Below the pieces are notes generated by a model. It did no database searches and had not been told where the DNA came from. It worked only from the letters and a program-made list of their open reading frames with translations. The position numbers and the translations under genes were made by a program. Of a stretch of DNA of 64,000 nucleotides, positions 26,853-35,625 are shown piece after piece. Position 1 is the first letter of the stretch. The number at the start of each line of letters is the position of its first letter. Source of the stretch: Spirosoma sordidisoli (GTDB lineage: Bacteria; Bacteroidota; Bacteroidia; Cytophagales; Spirosomataceae); NCBI RefSeq assembly GCF_004138325.1, contig NZ_SBLB01000002.1:434001-498000 (forward strand). Reading direction: 5' to 3'.

Positions 26853-27308
26853 TTAATTCTTACCCAGAAACGAGCGGGCTTGCTCGATACTCGAATTGAC
26901 TCTTGTTTTGACTTCATTGATCTGATCTTTTTGCTCCGCCAGGTAACGCAAAGCTTCTTCTGAGGAAAGTGTAGTGAGGGTGTCGCCGTTGTAATGGTTC
27001 ATCCAGCTCATCATCGAGCTATCGGCATCTGAGAGGTTTTTACGCAGCCGCATGAGTTGTTCCCGGTCTTCGTCGGCCCGTAGCGTGGCCGCTGGTGAAC
27101 CGGCCTCTCCCAGGCTGTCGATAGCCGTCAGGCGCTGGTTCAACTGTTTCTTCAGCCCCAGGATATCGCTCGTTTTGGGCATCACCTCGTCGTGAATCGC
27201 AAAAACTTCATTTTCGGCCTCCCGTACGGCATCGTCATTCGACTGGCAGCTTCCGAGAAAAAGGGTGGCAGTGAGCAGGCCGGTCAATAACACAACACGA
27301 TTGTGCAT
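26853..27308 (-). CDS. small helical lipoprotein, function unknown
   Basis: 151 residues. Lipobox FLGSC (Cys about 21) followed by a mostly helical, charged chain with coiled-coil character (DILGLKKQLNQRLTAIDSL, EDREQLMRLRKNLSDAD, LAEQKDQINEVKTRV). Bacteroidota proteins of this shape are sometimes labelled viral A-type inclusion protein-like. It opens the operon with SCO and cytochrome c, so it may help assemble or tether the respiratory partners (inference). Confidence 0.75.
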   Translation of the reverse strand: MHNRVVLLTGLLTATLFLGSCQSNDDAVREAENEVFAIHDEVMPKTSDILGLKKQLNQRLTAIDSLGEAGSPAATLRADEDREQLMRLRKNLSDADSSMMSWMNHYNGDTLTTLSSEEALRYLAEQKDQINEVKTRVNSSIEQARSFLGKN

Positions 27309-27313
27309 AAATT

Positions 27314-27342
27314 AATTAAGCTAGGTATAATTAAGCTAGGTA
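27314..27342. repeat. 14-bp tandem duplication in a leader
   Basis: AATTAAGCTAGGTA occurs twice with a period of 15 bases (27314-27327 and 27329-27342), just before the first gene of the SCO/cytochrome operon. Confidence 0.85.
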
Positions 27343-27401
27343 GTAGAACTCAGGTAGATTGGCAGGAATTACTATAGACCGACATAACGGATACCGCCCT
27401 G

Positions 27402-29075
27402 TTATCTGACCGTAGCGGTGGCCCGTTGCTTCAACAGTTCGCGGGCGTTTTTGATTGCGCTGGCCGACGGGTTCTTGCCTCCTATCATCTGCGCAATTTC
27501 GCTCACTCGCTCATCAAATGACAATCTCCTGATTCGGCTGACGGTCTTGGCGGCTGTATTGTCTTTGTAAACAAAGTAGTGGGCTGTGCCTTGTCCGGCA
27601 ATCTGGTGCAGGTGGGTAATGGCGATAATCTGGTGGCTGTGGGCCATGTCGCGCATCATATTACCCATCTTGATTGCAATTTCACCCGAGACACCCGTAT
27701 CGATCTCGTCGAAAATAATGGTTGGCAACGAGCGCTTATTGGCCAGTATGTATTTGATGGCCATCATCAGCCGCGAGAATTCACCACCAGAAGCTACGTT
27801 TTTAAGCTGCTGGGGTTTTATACCCTTGTTGGCGCTGAACAGGAAAGTAATCACATCGATCCCCGTTGCGCTGGGCTTGCCAGTCTCGGCCTGGATTTTC
27901 AAGGATGCGTTAGGCATGCCCAGATCATGCAGCAAACCATCAATTTCTGCTTCGATCAACTCGAGTACGGCCAGGCGTGCCGCCGACAGGGCGTTAGCGC
28001 TCTCCAGCAGCTGGGCGCGGGCGGCTTCGGTCTGGGTTTTGGCTTCGGCCAGCTCATCGTCCAGATTCAGCACCTTGCTTACTTTCTGCCCCAGCTCATC
28101 ACGCAGCCTGATCAAAGCGGTTACCTCGGTAGCCTGGTGCTTGGTTTGCAACTGATACAGTAGGTTCAGCCGCTCCCGAATGGTTTCGGCCCGGGCATCG
28201 TCAATTTCGACATTGTCCTGTTCGGTGCTGATTTCATCCGCCAGATCCCGCAGTTCAATCAGGCTACTCTGCGCCCGCTGCTGCAACTGTTCGTACTGAT
28301 CGGAAAGCTTACTGATGTAGGATAGATTGCTGACGGTACTCTTGAGAAAATCGATGACCGACTGTTCCGCGTTGTCCAGGTATTCGTAGGCTAGCTGAAG
28401 TCTTTCTTTGATCTCTTCGGCATTCTCTAGGATGTTTAGTTCCTGCTCGAGGGCTTCCTGCTCGTCAGGGGTCAGTTGGGCTTTGACCAGTTCTTCGTAC
28501 AGGAAATTGTTGTAGTCGAACTCTTTCCGCATGGCTGCAGCTTCTGCCTGTAGCTGATCGTAGATGCTCTTTTTGGCGCGGTAGGCCTGGTAGTCAGTGC
28601 GGTACTGCCGGAGTAACGTATCGTTCTGGGCGTAGGTGTCGACAATTTCCAGCTGGTAGTCGTTAGAGCCGAGCAATATGGAATCATGCTGGGAGTGAAT
28701 ATCCATGATCTGGCTCGTAACCCGACGCAGCGTTTCGAGGTTGACGGGGGTATCGTTAACAAAAGCCCTCGATTTGCCACTGACGCCGATTTCCCGACGC
28801 ACAATACAGCTGTCCGAGAAGTCGAGTTCTTCTTCCTCGAAAATTCGTTCGATAGCATAACCGGCCACGCCGAACGTGCCTTCAATGACACATTTCAGCT
28901 CCGGGTTGTAGAGCACTCTGGTATCGGCCCGATTACCCAGCAGCAAGCCAATGGCGCCCAGCATGATAGACTTACCAGCGCCCGTTTCGCCTGTGATGAT
29001 ATTCAGCTCGCGGTCAGGGGCGAGTTCGAGCTCATCGATCAGGGCGTAATTTTTTATCAATAAGTGCGATAGCAT
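27402..29075 (-). CDS. recN: DNA repair protein RecN
   Basis: 557 residues, the usual length. SMC-like ATPase for double-strand break repair. Walker A is GETGAGKSIM at 29-38. Two long coiled-coil arms (about 150-370) frame the globular hinge. The signature ASGGEFSRLMMAI and Walker B TIIFDEIDTGVSG come near the C-terminus, with AITHLHQIAGQG after them. It follows the PorD-like and coaBC genes on the same strand, an order seen in other Bacteroidota. TATCTTTA (29172-29165, minus) is one base off a -7 box. Confidence 0.95.
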   Translation of the reverse strand: MLSHLLIKNYALIDELELAPDRELNIITGETGAGKSIMLGAIGLLLGNRADTRVLYNPELKCVIEGTFGVAGYAIERIFEEEELDFSDSCIVRREIGVSGKSRAFVNDTPVNLETLRRVTSQIMDIHSQHDSILLGSNDYQLEIVDTYAQNDTLLRQYRTDYQAYRAKKSIYDQLQAEAAAMRKEFDYNNFLYEELVKAQLTPDEQEALEQELNILENAEEIKERLQLAYEYLDNAEQSVIDFLKSTVSNLSYISKLSDQYEQLQQRAQSSLIELRDLADEISTEQDNVEIDDARAETIRERLNLLYQLQTKHQATEVTALIRLRDELGQKVSKVLNLDDELAEAKTQTEAARAQLLESANALSAARLAVLELIEAEIDGLLHDLGMPNASLKIQAETGKPSATGIDVITFLFSANKGIKPQQLKNVASGGEFSRLMMAIKYILANKRSLPTIIFDEIDTGVSGEIAIKMGNMMRDMAHSHQIIAITHLHQIAGQGTAHYFVYKDNTAAKTVSRIRRLSFDERVSEIAQMIGGKNPSASAIKNARELLKQRATATVR

Positions 29076-29227
29076 AGGTGAGGTTCCTCAAATAGCTAAC
29101 AATACCAGCCAGCACTCAGTTCTGAGGAAGCCGTACGTCTTGTGCCGATTCCGATGAAAAAATGTAAAGATAATACCCGTTCACTGGCTACTGTAACTCA
29201 GCCTGTCAGGTAGCCCGGCGGCTCCCA

Positions 29228-30142
29228 TTACTGGCCGCTGGCAACCAGTTTACGATACACTTCGGTTTTACTGGGGTCGAGATAGGAAAGCAGCTCGAAG
29301 CTTCGCTGGCGCTCGGCGGGAGTACCTTCGTACAGAATGTTGAACAACTCCTGCGATTTGGCATCGAAGAACGAATTAATCAGCACCGAATTGGGAAGTT
29401 GCAGACCGATGGTCCGAATGGTACCGAGCAGGTCGAGCGTTTGCTTCCGGGCCTGTACGGGATTGGCGGCAAAGGTGTCCAGTCCCAGGCGGTGGTACGT
29501 ATACAGCCCATCCCGGAACGGCAGCAGCTGCTGGTTCTGCAAGTTCTCGATAAGCCAGTAGCGGTTACGACGGTCACCTCCGGTTTGCCAGGCCGCGTTT
29601 GGTGAGCCCTGCTGAGCCAGGTTCGTGATGGCGTACGCGCGCTGAATGAACAGATTACCGCCCTGCCGACTAAATGTGTCGTAGTCAACGGCCAGTATGA
29701 CGTTGGCGTAAAAGGCCAGCAGTGAGGTCAGGTCATCGGAAAACTGGTTCTCGCGAAAGAAGACGGGGGTGGTGGGCAGGTAAACGAAATTGAAAGCCCG
29801 ATCCACGTAGTTGAAAATTGTGGTTTCGTAGCTGGTACCGTATACGGGTCGGGTAACGGTAATCTGGGCGGTAGCTTCAAAAACCCCCTGAGCCAGTGAT
29901 TTCACCAGGTTTATATTCATGGAACAGTTGATCCGCTCGTTGGGGGCGAACTGGTCGTTTGTCCATCGGCGCGCATTCATGAACTCCGAGATAATCCCCT
30001 GTAACTGATTGACGTACGAAAAGTCCGTCTTCTGGGCTGCGAAAAGCTGATCGGAGTTAATCGTCACTGTACAGTTCAGCTCCTGAGCCCGGGCCGAATT
30101 GACCAGAACACCCACTAACAGCAAGGTTTTTAGCAATTTCAT
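29228..30142 (-). CDS. porD: DUF4835 family protein (PorD-like)
   Basis: 304 residues from ATG 30142 (MKLLKTLLLVGVLVNSARAQ, a clean signal peptide); the longer open frame overlaps coaBC and reads through non-homologous sequence. The mature part begins ELNCTVTINSDQL and holds the DUF4835 pattern: INCSMNINLVKS, TRPVYGTSYETTIFNY, DRAFNFVYLP, LLAFYANVILAVDYDTFS. PorD in Porphyromonas is linked to type IX secretion and gliding. Position between coaBC and recN is conserved in Bacteroidota. It is exported, probably to the periplasm. Confidence 0.85.
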   Translation of the reverse strand: MKLLKTLLLVGVLVNSARAQELNCTVTINSDQLFAAQKTDFSYVNQLQGIISEFMNARRWTNDQFAPNERINCSMNINLVKSLAQGVFEATAQITVTRPVYGTSYETTIFNYVDRAFNFVYLPTTPVFFRENQFSDDLTSLLAFYANVILAVDYDTFSRQGGNLFIQRAYAITNLAQQGSPNAAWQTGGDRRNRYWLIENLQNQQLLPFRDGLYTYHRLGLDTFAANPVQARKQTLDLLGTIRTIGLQLPNSVLINSFFDAKSQELFNILYEGTPAERQRSFELLSYLDPSKTEVYRKLVASGQ

Positions 30143-30203
30143 ATAGACCTTTTTTTCTGACGACCGGAGTCTGATGCGCAATCGGGCTGAAACGGGAAAC
30201 CTG

Positions 30204-31433
30204 TCAGACGGTGAGGGCCGGCTGCGAACCGAGCTTCTCAAGTACGATCTGTAACAAATCCTGCGCCACGTCTTCTTTGGATTTCAAGGCAAATTCACGC
30301 ACTTGTTCGTCCCTGTCAATAACGGTAATTTTATTGGTATCGTGTCCAAAACCAGCCCCCGAATCCCGCAGTGAATTTAGCACAATCCAGTCGAGGTTTT
30401 TGGCATGGAGTTTCTTGAGCGCGTTCTCCCGCTCGTTATTCGTTTCCAGCGCGAACCCCATCATCAACTGACCTTCCCGTTTTTGCTGACCCAGGGAAGC
30501 GGCAATGTCAACGGTTTTAACGAGTTCAATGGCGAACTGAGCTTCCTTCTTTTTGATCTTCTGATCAGCGGGGTGGGCCGGCGTATAATCGGCCACGGCG
30601 GCATTGAGAATCGTGATATCAGCCTGGCTAAAAGCGGCCTGTGTGGCGCTGAACATATCCTGGGCCGACCGCACGTCGATGCGCCGAATGGCGGGGTGGG
30701 GCAGAGGCAGGCTGGTAGGGCCGCTGACCAGGGTAACCAGTGCCCCAGCCTGCGCAAAGGCCGCTGCAATCGCGTACCCCATTTTGCCGGTAGAATGGTT
30801 ACTGATATACCGCACCGGGTCGATAGGCTCCTGCGTGGGGCCAGCCGTAATCAGCACCTGTTTCCCGGTCAGGCTAGCCGTGGTGCTTTTAGCCCAGAAC
30901 GTTTCCAGGACCTGTACAATGGCTTCGGGTTCGGCCAGGCGCCCTTCGCCCACCAGGCCACTGGCCAGTTCACCGTATTCAGCTCGTATGATGTGATTGC
31001 CGAATGACTCGAGCCGATGCAGGTTCTCGACTGTAGCCGGATGCCGGTACATGTCGAGGTCCATAGCCGGAGCGAAGAAGACGGGGCATTTTGCCGACAG
31101 ATACACTGCCGACAGCAGGTCGTTGCAAATCGCATAGGCACAGCGGGCCAGGGTGTGGGCCGAAGCGGGTGCAATCACTACGGCGTCGGCCCAGAGGCCA
31201 AGCTCCACGTGATTGTTCCACTGCCCGTCTTCTGTATGGGCGAAAGCCGACAGTACGGGACGCTTCGATAAAGTAGCCAGCGTCAGCGGTGTGATGAATG
31301 TTTTGGCCGACTCGGTCATGACGACCTGCACGTCGGCCCCGGCCTTGACCAGCAGGCGAACAAGAAGCGCCGATTTATAGGCCGAAATACTGCCCGAAAC
31401 ACCTAAAAGAACTCGTTTACCGGCTAATACCAT
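30204..31433 (-). CDS. coaBC: bifunctional PPC decarboxylase / PPC synthetase
   Basis: 409 residues from ATG 31433 (MVLAGKRVLLGVSGSI). Two CoA synthesis steps. The N-terminal flavoprotein decarboxylase (1-180) has GVSGSISAYKS, APASAHTLARCAYAICNDLL and APAMDLDMYRHPA. The C-terminal synthetase has ITAGPTQEPIDPVRYISNHS, TGKMGYAIA, NAAVADYTPA and KIKKKEAQ. It lies 61 bases upstream of the porD-like gene. A terminator separates it from rpoZ. The window thus carries both coaX and coaBC. Confidence 0.95.
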   Translation of the reverse strand: MVLAGKRVLLGVSGSISAYKSALLVRLLVKAGADVQVVMTESAKTFITPLTLATLSKRPVLSAFAHTEDGQWNNHVELGLWADAVVIAPASAHTLARCAYAICNDLLSAVYLSAKCPVFFAPAMDLDMYRHPATVENLHRLESFGNHIIRAEYGELASGLVGEGRLAEPEAIVQVLETFWAKSTTASLTGKQVLITAGPTQEPIDPVRYISNHSTGKMGYAIAAAFAQAGALVTLVSGPTSLPLPHPAIRRIDVRSAQDMFSATQAAFSQADITILNAAVADYTPAHPADQKIKKKEAQFAIELVKTVDIAASLGQQKREGQLMMGFALETNNERENALKKLHAKNLDWIVLNSLRDSGAGFGHDTNKITVIDRDEQVREFALKSKEDVAQDLLQIVLEKLGSQPALTV

Positions 31434-31494
31434 AGTCGTGATTACGTTAGCTGAACCGCCAGAACCGGCGCGGTTCGGGGCATGCGTCCAAACC

Positions 31495-31527
31495 AAAAAA
31501 ACCGCACGGCATCTGGACCGTGCGGTT
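31495..31527 (-). terminator. intrinsic terminator after rpoZ
   Basis: On the minus strand AACCGCACGG and CCGTGCGGTT form a 10-bp perfect stem with an 8-base loop followed by a run of T. It lies 23 bases past the rpoZ stop codon and ahead of coaBC. Confidence 0.9.
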
Positions 31528-31549
31528 ACTTGTATAGACCAGACGAAGA

Positions 31550-31861
31550 CTACTGCGCTTCTTCGTCGTTATAACGCCAGTATACTTTACCCTCCAGAAA
31601 TTCGTCGGTAGCGATCGATGTTGGCTTGGGCATACGCTCGTAGAATTTCGAAATCTCGATCTGCTCACGGTTCTCGAATACCTCTTCCAAGTTATCGACG
31701 GCCGAAACGAATTCTGACAATTTGTTGCTCAGCTCTTCTTTGTTCTTAGACGAGATCTGCCGGGCGCGCTTCGAGATAATCGACACCGACTCGTACAGGT
31801 TCCCCGTCTGGGCGGCAATCTTGTCGTTGTCGCGGGTGATGATAGATTGATTGGTTGCCAT
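31550..31861 (-). CDS. rpoZ: RNA polymerase omega subunit (Bacteroidota type)
   Basis: 103 residues. ITRDNDKIAAQTGNLYESVS followed by IISKRARQIS is the Rpb6/omega core that clamps the beta-prime C-terminus. The rest (SNKLSEFVSAVDNLEEVFEN, KFYERMPKPT) matches the Bacteroidota variant rather than the proteobacterial one. It follows bamD after 89 bases, with no promoter seen between, so the two are probably one operon ending at the terminator 31495-31527. Confidence 0.9.
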   Translation of the reverse strand: MATNQSIITRDNDKIAAQTGNLYESVSIISKRARQISSKNKEELSNKLSEFVSAVDNLEEVFENREQIEISKFYERMPKPTSIATDEFLEGKVYWRYNDEEAQ

Positions 31862-31950
31862 AATTTTCAGTGTTACTGTTTTCTGCCTTCGGTTTGATCA
31901 GCAGGCCGTTTCAGCAAGGATCTGTAAACGGCTCGTGTGCCCGAAAGCAA

Positions 31951-32856
31951 TTATTGATTAGCCGCCGTGACCTTAGCTGGCCGACTGGCATCGGGCTGCG
32001 CATTCTGTTTTTCTTTTTCGCGTTCCTGTTCCAGCTTCGTCAGGCGCTCCAACTCTTTTTGGCTGGTTTCATACATTTTTTCCGACTCTTTCAGGAAGCG
32101 GCTCTTGGGGTATTTGTCAACAAACTCCTGATAATAATTGATTGCTTCCTGATAACGTTCCTTCTGTTTGGTCTCCAGGCTGTTCTGAGCCAGGCTGAAC
32201 TCCGCGTCAACTTTCAGAAAGGCGAGTTCTTCGTTGTATTGCGAATCCGGAAACTCTTTCTGGAAGTTGTTGATCGCAATGACCGACGATTTGTACGAAG
32301 CAATGTTGAAACCGCTGGTTTTGTAATACAGTTTGGCTTTCTCGTAGGCTTTACGTTCCAGCTTTTGCCGTAGCTCCAGAATCATGCGGGTACAGTCGTC
32401 GCGGTATTTGCTGTCAGGATAAGCATTGATAAAATCCTGCAGAGCCGAGGTAGCTGTCAGCGTGTTCGACTGGTCGAGGTTGAACTGGGGCGTATCTTTG
32501 TACAGGGAGAAAGCGTACATATACATCGCTTCCTGGGCGTACTCCGAGCGGGCAAAGGTTTCGTAGAATTTCTTGAACAGCGTAGCGCTAAGCAGATACT
32601 GCTGCTGATGATATTGGGTATAGGCGTAGTAGAACTGAGCCATCTCCGACTCGGTGCTTCCCTTCAGAACCGGAATGAGTTCTTCAAACAGCAGCCCCGC
32701 CCGGTACCAGTCTTCTTTCTTATAATATTCTACCGCTCCTTTGTACTTCTCGTCATCGGTCCCGTTCTTCTGTAGTTTCGAGAATGGACTACACGAACCC
32801 AGCACAAACACAATCCACGTTCCCAGCAGAACCTTTACAAAATGACTTTGTTGCAT
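31951..32856 (-). CDS. bamD: outer membrane assembly lipoprotein BamD
   Basis: 301 residues from ATG 32856 (MQQSHFVKVLLGTW). A lipobox (VLGSC) is followed by five TPR-like repeats: KYKGAVEYYKKEDWYRAGLL, FYYAYTQYHQQQYLLSATLF, YAQEAMYMYAFSLYK, ALQDFINAYPDSKY and AINNFQKEFPDSQY. It is part of the BAM complex that folds barrels into the outer membrane. The open frame runs back to a TTG at 32874, but that codon lies within the -7 box and cannot be on the mRNA. The Gln- and Glu-rich C-terminal tail is disordered. Confidence 0.93.
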   Translation of the reverse strand: MQQSHFVKVLLGTWIVFVLGSCSPFSKLQKNGTDDEKYKGAVEYYKKEDWYRAGLLFEELIPVLKGSTESEMAQFYYAYTQYHQQQYLLSATLFKKFYETFARSEYAQEAMYMYAFSLYKDTPQFNLDQSNTLTATSALQDFINAYPDSKYRDDCTRMILELRQKLERKAYEKAKLYYKTSGFNIASYKSSVIAINNFQKEFPDSQYNEELAFLKVDAEFSLAQNSLETKQKERYQEAINYYQEFVDKYPKSRFLKESEKMYETSQKELERLTKLEQEREKEKQNAQPDASRPAKVTAANQ

Positions 32857-32863
32857 ACGAAGG

Positions 32864-32871
32864 CAAAGATA
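32864..32871 (-). promoter_or_regulatory. -7 box directly before bamD
   Basis: On the minus strand TATCTTTG matches TAnnTTTG. The predicted transcription start near 32860 is only four bases before the ATG, so bamD mRNA would be almost leaderless. No TTG is found at -33. Confidence 0.6.
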
Positions 32872-33010
32872 CAAAAAAAACAGAGGCTACACCGTTTTAA
32901 CGACGATGCAGCCTGGATAGTGCCGTGCCGGTCAAGTCTGTTATGACGATTGACCGTTAATTTGTGTTAAAGAAATCTGGCTTCTTTCGGCTTCAATGTA
33001 AGCACGCTAC

Positions 33011-33670
33011 TTATTGATGGCGAACCAGCAGGCGTTTGGTGGCCACTTTTCTGCCGTCTACCGATAGTTGATACAGATAATAACCGGTGGGTAGGTTGCG
33101 GGTGCCGATGCGTAGTTTACGTTCTCCCTGCTCCAGGTTGTACTCGCCAACCGGAGCCCCCAGCACGTTCATCATGACAAGGCGGGCATCGCCCGGCGCC
33201 GTAAACTGATAATCAATCTCGGCCGCATCATCAGCCGGGTTTGGATAAGCGTTGGAAACGGAAATTTTCTCGTTGGCAAACAACCGATCTTCTGCCTTGA
33301 TTTCAGATCCTGCCAATGGCCGCGCATCCGCAGATGCAATCGATCCCATTTCTGACGCCGAAGAGCGACCATTCGCCGACTTGGTCATGGGTTTGGTCAT
33401 CAGCAAGGTGCGGTAGTGCTCGTTGATCGGCGTATTTTTCTGGAGGTGTACGGACCGATCGAGGCCGACCGTTGCGGGGTTAGGCACGAGCGAGAAGCGC
33501 CGTGACAACACCGGTTTTGAGGCTATTCGTGATGTCGTCGGGGTTCGGCCCAGTTCAAGCCGGCTGCCTTTTCGGGCGTCCGAATCCCGCTGAGCGACCT
33601 GCGCTCTGAGCGGGACTGTAGCCAAAAGCAAGCCCGACAACACACTCATAAGTATAAATTGTTTCATCAA
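33011..33670 (-). CDS. T9SS type A sorting-domain protein
   Basis: 219 residues with a signal peptide ending PLRAQ. About 120 residues of low-complexity, Ser/Arg-rich sequence with no known domain precede a type A T9SS C-terminal domain: NAYPNPADDAAEIDYQFT, RLVMMNVLGAPVGEYNL, GERKLRIGTRNLPTGYYLYQ and KVATKRLLV. It should be exported across the outer membrane by the type IX system. The short passenger suggests a structural or adhesive surface protein; I do not recognise it. The start may be the second Met. Confidence 0.88.
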   Translation of the reverse strand: MMKQFILMSVLSGLLLATVPLRAQVAQRDSDARKGSRLELGRTPTTSRIASKPVLSRRFSLVPNPATVGLDRSVHLQKNTPINEHYRTLLMTKPMTKSANGRSSASEMGSIASADARPLAGSEIKAEDRLFANEKISVSNAYPNPADDAAEIDYQFTAPGDARLVMMNVLGAPVGEYNLEQGERKLRIGTRNLPTGYYLYQLSVDGRKVATKRLLVRHQ

Positions 33671-33700
33671 GTTCGAATTCAGGTATACTCCTATTCACCA

Positions 33701-33731
33701 CAAACGTATTCACGGAAAAAGACAAAGTCAA
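33701..33731 (-). promoter_or_regulatory. promoter of the T9SS cargo gene
   Basis: On the minus strand TACGTTTG (33708-33701) fits TAnnTTTG and TTGAC starts 23 bases upstream at 33731. The transcript would start near 33697, 27 bases before ATG 33670. Confidence 0.7.
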
Positions 33732-33762
33732 CGACGTACTGTCTAAAAAATTGTTAAAACCA

Positions 33763-35583
33763 TTAATTTATACTCCTTTGAACGAGTTTCTTAGCTAAAG
33801 GTTTAGTTGGCGACTTTGTTTTTAGTGTTTTTCTAGCGGCTGGCTGCTCGGCAGGCGGAGTCTCCAGCCACAGGACCTGTGCCTTGGTCGGCTTTTCGGC
33901 ATCGCGCCATCGGAAGCCATCGAGTTCTTTGGCATCGTCGGTAATTTCTTTCGGCGGAATCAGCTGAGCGTCGGGCTGGCCGTAAAATCGAATGCGCCCT
34001 ACTTTGTTGTCGGCAAATTCAATGTTCATGCGGCTACACTCAACGTGGTTCAGCCCAATCATCCGGTTCTTTTCATCCACAGCGTAATAAATACTCTGCC
34101 CGTTGCCCTCAACAACGACTCGTTCCAGAGCGGTCTGTTCGCGTACGGGTGCCGTCGCTGACGCGGGTGCTGTGTTATTCGCTACTACGCGCTGCCCTAC
34201 GGTTTTCGTTGCAGCGGGTGTACTGGTTCGGGTAGCGATGGCCGTAGCCAGCGCAGTCGTCGACTTACCGGCTGTTGTTACCGGCGGGGCATCGATAACA
34301 GGCTTGGTTGTAAAATAGGCCGTAATAGTGCGTCCTTTTACCTGGTTGAAATTCTGAAGTGTATCGAGCGAAACCACGAACGATTTCGTTTTCATAAACA
34401 TGGTGCTGATGCGATTATCCTTTAGCAGGGCCCGCATGGAGTCGGCCTCCATCTGGTACTTATTCTGGCTCCAGACGATGGGCTTTTTGTAGAAATAGAT
34501 GGTAGAGTCGGCGGTGTTGTAGATCAGCGAATCGCACTTGCTCTGCAGGTCTGACTTGTAAACGAACACATTTTTCTGCCCCATGAGCCGACGGGTGTTG
34601 GTGACTTTATCATCGAAGGAGAACAGCGTATCGGCCCGCAGATAGAGCGTATCTTTGGTTTCTTCGTTGGCCAGGCTTTTAGCCACTGGCTTGCCCGTTA
34701 CCCGCGACACCCCGGCTTTGCCGTTATAGCGAACATGCTCGCCGGTAATTACCGCCTTCCGGTCTTTGGCTACCATGATGACATTTCCTTTGGCAATTCC
34801 CAGTTCAGACACGTTATCATAATAGAGCGAATCACCCGTGAGTCGGTATTTAGGCGTTTCGACGGTGGCCCGTCGCTGAAAGTTGGAGATGCCGGAGGTT
34901 GTATTGTACTGACCTTCCCTGGCTGTCAGAACACCATCCTTGTTCGTAATTCGGGTCGGTCCCTGAAACGTCGCGATCCGACTGAGCGAATTATAGAGCA
35001 GCGAGTCGGCCGTTAACGTACCTTTGGGGTTGACGAGCTTAACATTCTGTCGAAAGGTAAAAAGCTTGCTGCGGGTATCGTAATAGCCTTCGCGACTGGT
35101 CAGCACGTTCTCTTTATCAACAATCCGGCCGGGCGTGGGATAGTGAGCGATACCCGAAATCATATCGTAGTCGAGCTGACCCGTGGTGAGCGTCATCTTG
35201 CGGTCGCGCATGGTCACGCGGCCACGCAGATTCGCCTGTCGGGTATTGCCGTAGTAGAACATGGTATCACCCCGTACGCTGATAGTATCGCCCTGGATGA
35301 GCCGAACGTTACCGTACGCTTCGATAACGTTTGTAGTTACGTTCTGAATCGCCAGGTTGCAGTACATGAGAATGCCTTTCTGCCGAAAACGAACGTTGTT
35401 GTATATTTTTCGGACAACCTGGCCCGGAACGTTTACCCCAACCAGGCTGTCGGCACCGGGTAACAACTCAACCTTATCCGTTGCTCCGGTCGACACGGGA
35501 GGACGGCCCACCTGAGCCAGTGCATCCACTGAACTGAACAGGCCGATCACAATACCCAGAAGCAATAGACAATACGTACGCAT
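33763..35583 (-). CDS. OstA/LptA-like LPS transport protein
   Basis: 606 residues from ATG 35583 (MRTYCLLLLGIVIGLFSS, signal peptide); an ATG nine bases upstream is also possible. Repeated OstA/LptA strands run through residues 50-380: YGNVRLIQGDTISVRGDTMF, LRGRVTMRDRKMTLTTGQLD, GTLTADSLLYNSLSRIATFQ, LTAREGQYNTTSGISNFQ. This is a periplasmic jellyroll like that which carries LPS between LptC and LptD, but about three times LptA's length. The Ala/Thr-rich linker (about 440-480) and Lys-rich tail are unusual. It is divergent from tilS. Confidence 0.85.
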   Translation of the reverse strand: MRTYCLLLLGIVIGLFSSVDALAQVGRPPVSTGATDKVELLPGADSLVGVNVPGQVVRKIYNNVRFRQKGILMYCNLAIQNVTTNVIEAYGNVRLIQGDTISVRGDTMFYYGNTRQANLRGRVTMRDRKMTLTTGQLDYDMISGIAHYPTPGRIVDKENVLTSREGYYDTRSKLFTFRQNVKLVNPKGTLTADSLLYNSLSRIATFQGPTRITNKDGVLTAREGQYNTTSGISNFQRRATVETPKYRLTGDSLYYDNVSELGIAKGNVIMVAKDRKAVITGEHVRYNGKAGVSRVTGKPVAKSLANEETKDTLYLRADTLFSFDDKVTNTRRLMGQKNVFVYKSDLQSKCDSLIYNTADSTIYFYKKPIVWSQNKYQMEADSMRALLKDNRISTMFMKTKSFVVSLDTLQNFNQVKGRTITAYFTTKPVIDAPPVTTAGKSTTALATAIATRTSTPAATKTVGQRVVANNTAPASATAPVREQTALERVVVEGNGQSIYYAVDEKNRMIGLNHVECSRMNIEFADNKVGRIRFYGQPDAQLIPPKEITDDAKELDGFRWRDAEKPTKAQVLWLETPPAEQPAARKTLKTKSPTKPLAKKLVQRSIN

Positions 35584-35597
35584 ACTTACCATAACGA

Positions 35598-35605
35598 CAA
35601 AACTA
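35598..35605 (-). promoter_or_regulatory. -7 box of the OstA-like gene
   Basis: On the minus strand TAGTTTTG matches TAnnTTTG. Transcription would start near 35594, two bases before the ATG at 35592 and 11 before the ATG at 35583, so the leader is very short. No TTG at -33. Confidence 0.55.
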
Positions 35606-35625
35606 CGGCAACCAGCCGAAGCCGG

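Noticed and set aside
29228-30241. Longer PorD-like frame from 30241
   Set aside because: It would overlap coaBC by 38 bases and put 33 charged residues before a normal signal peptide.
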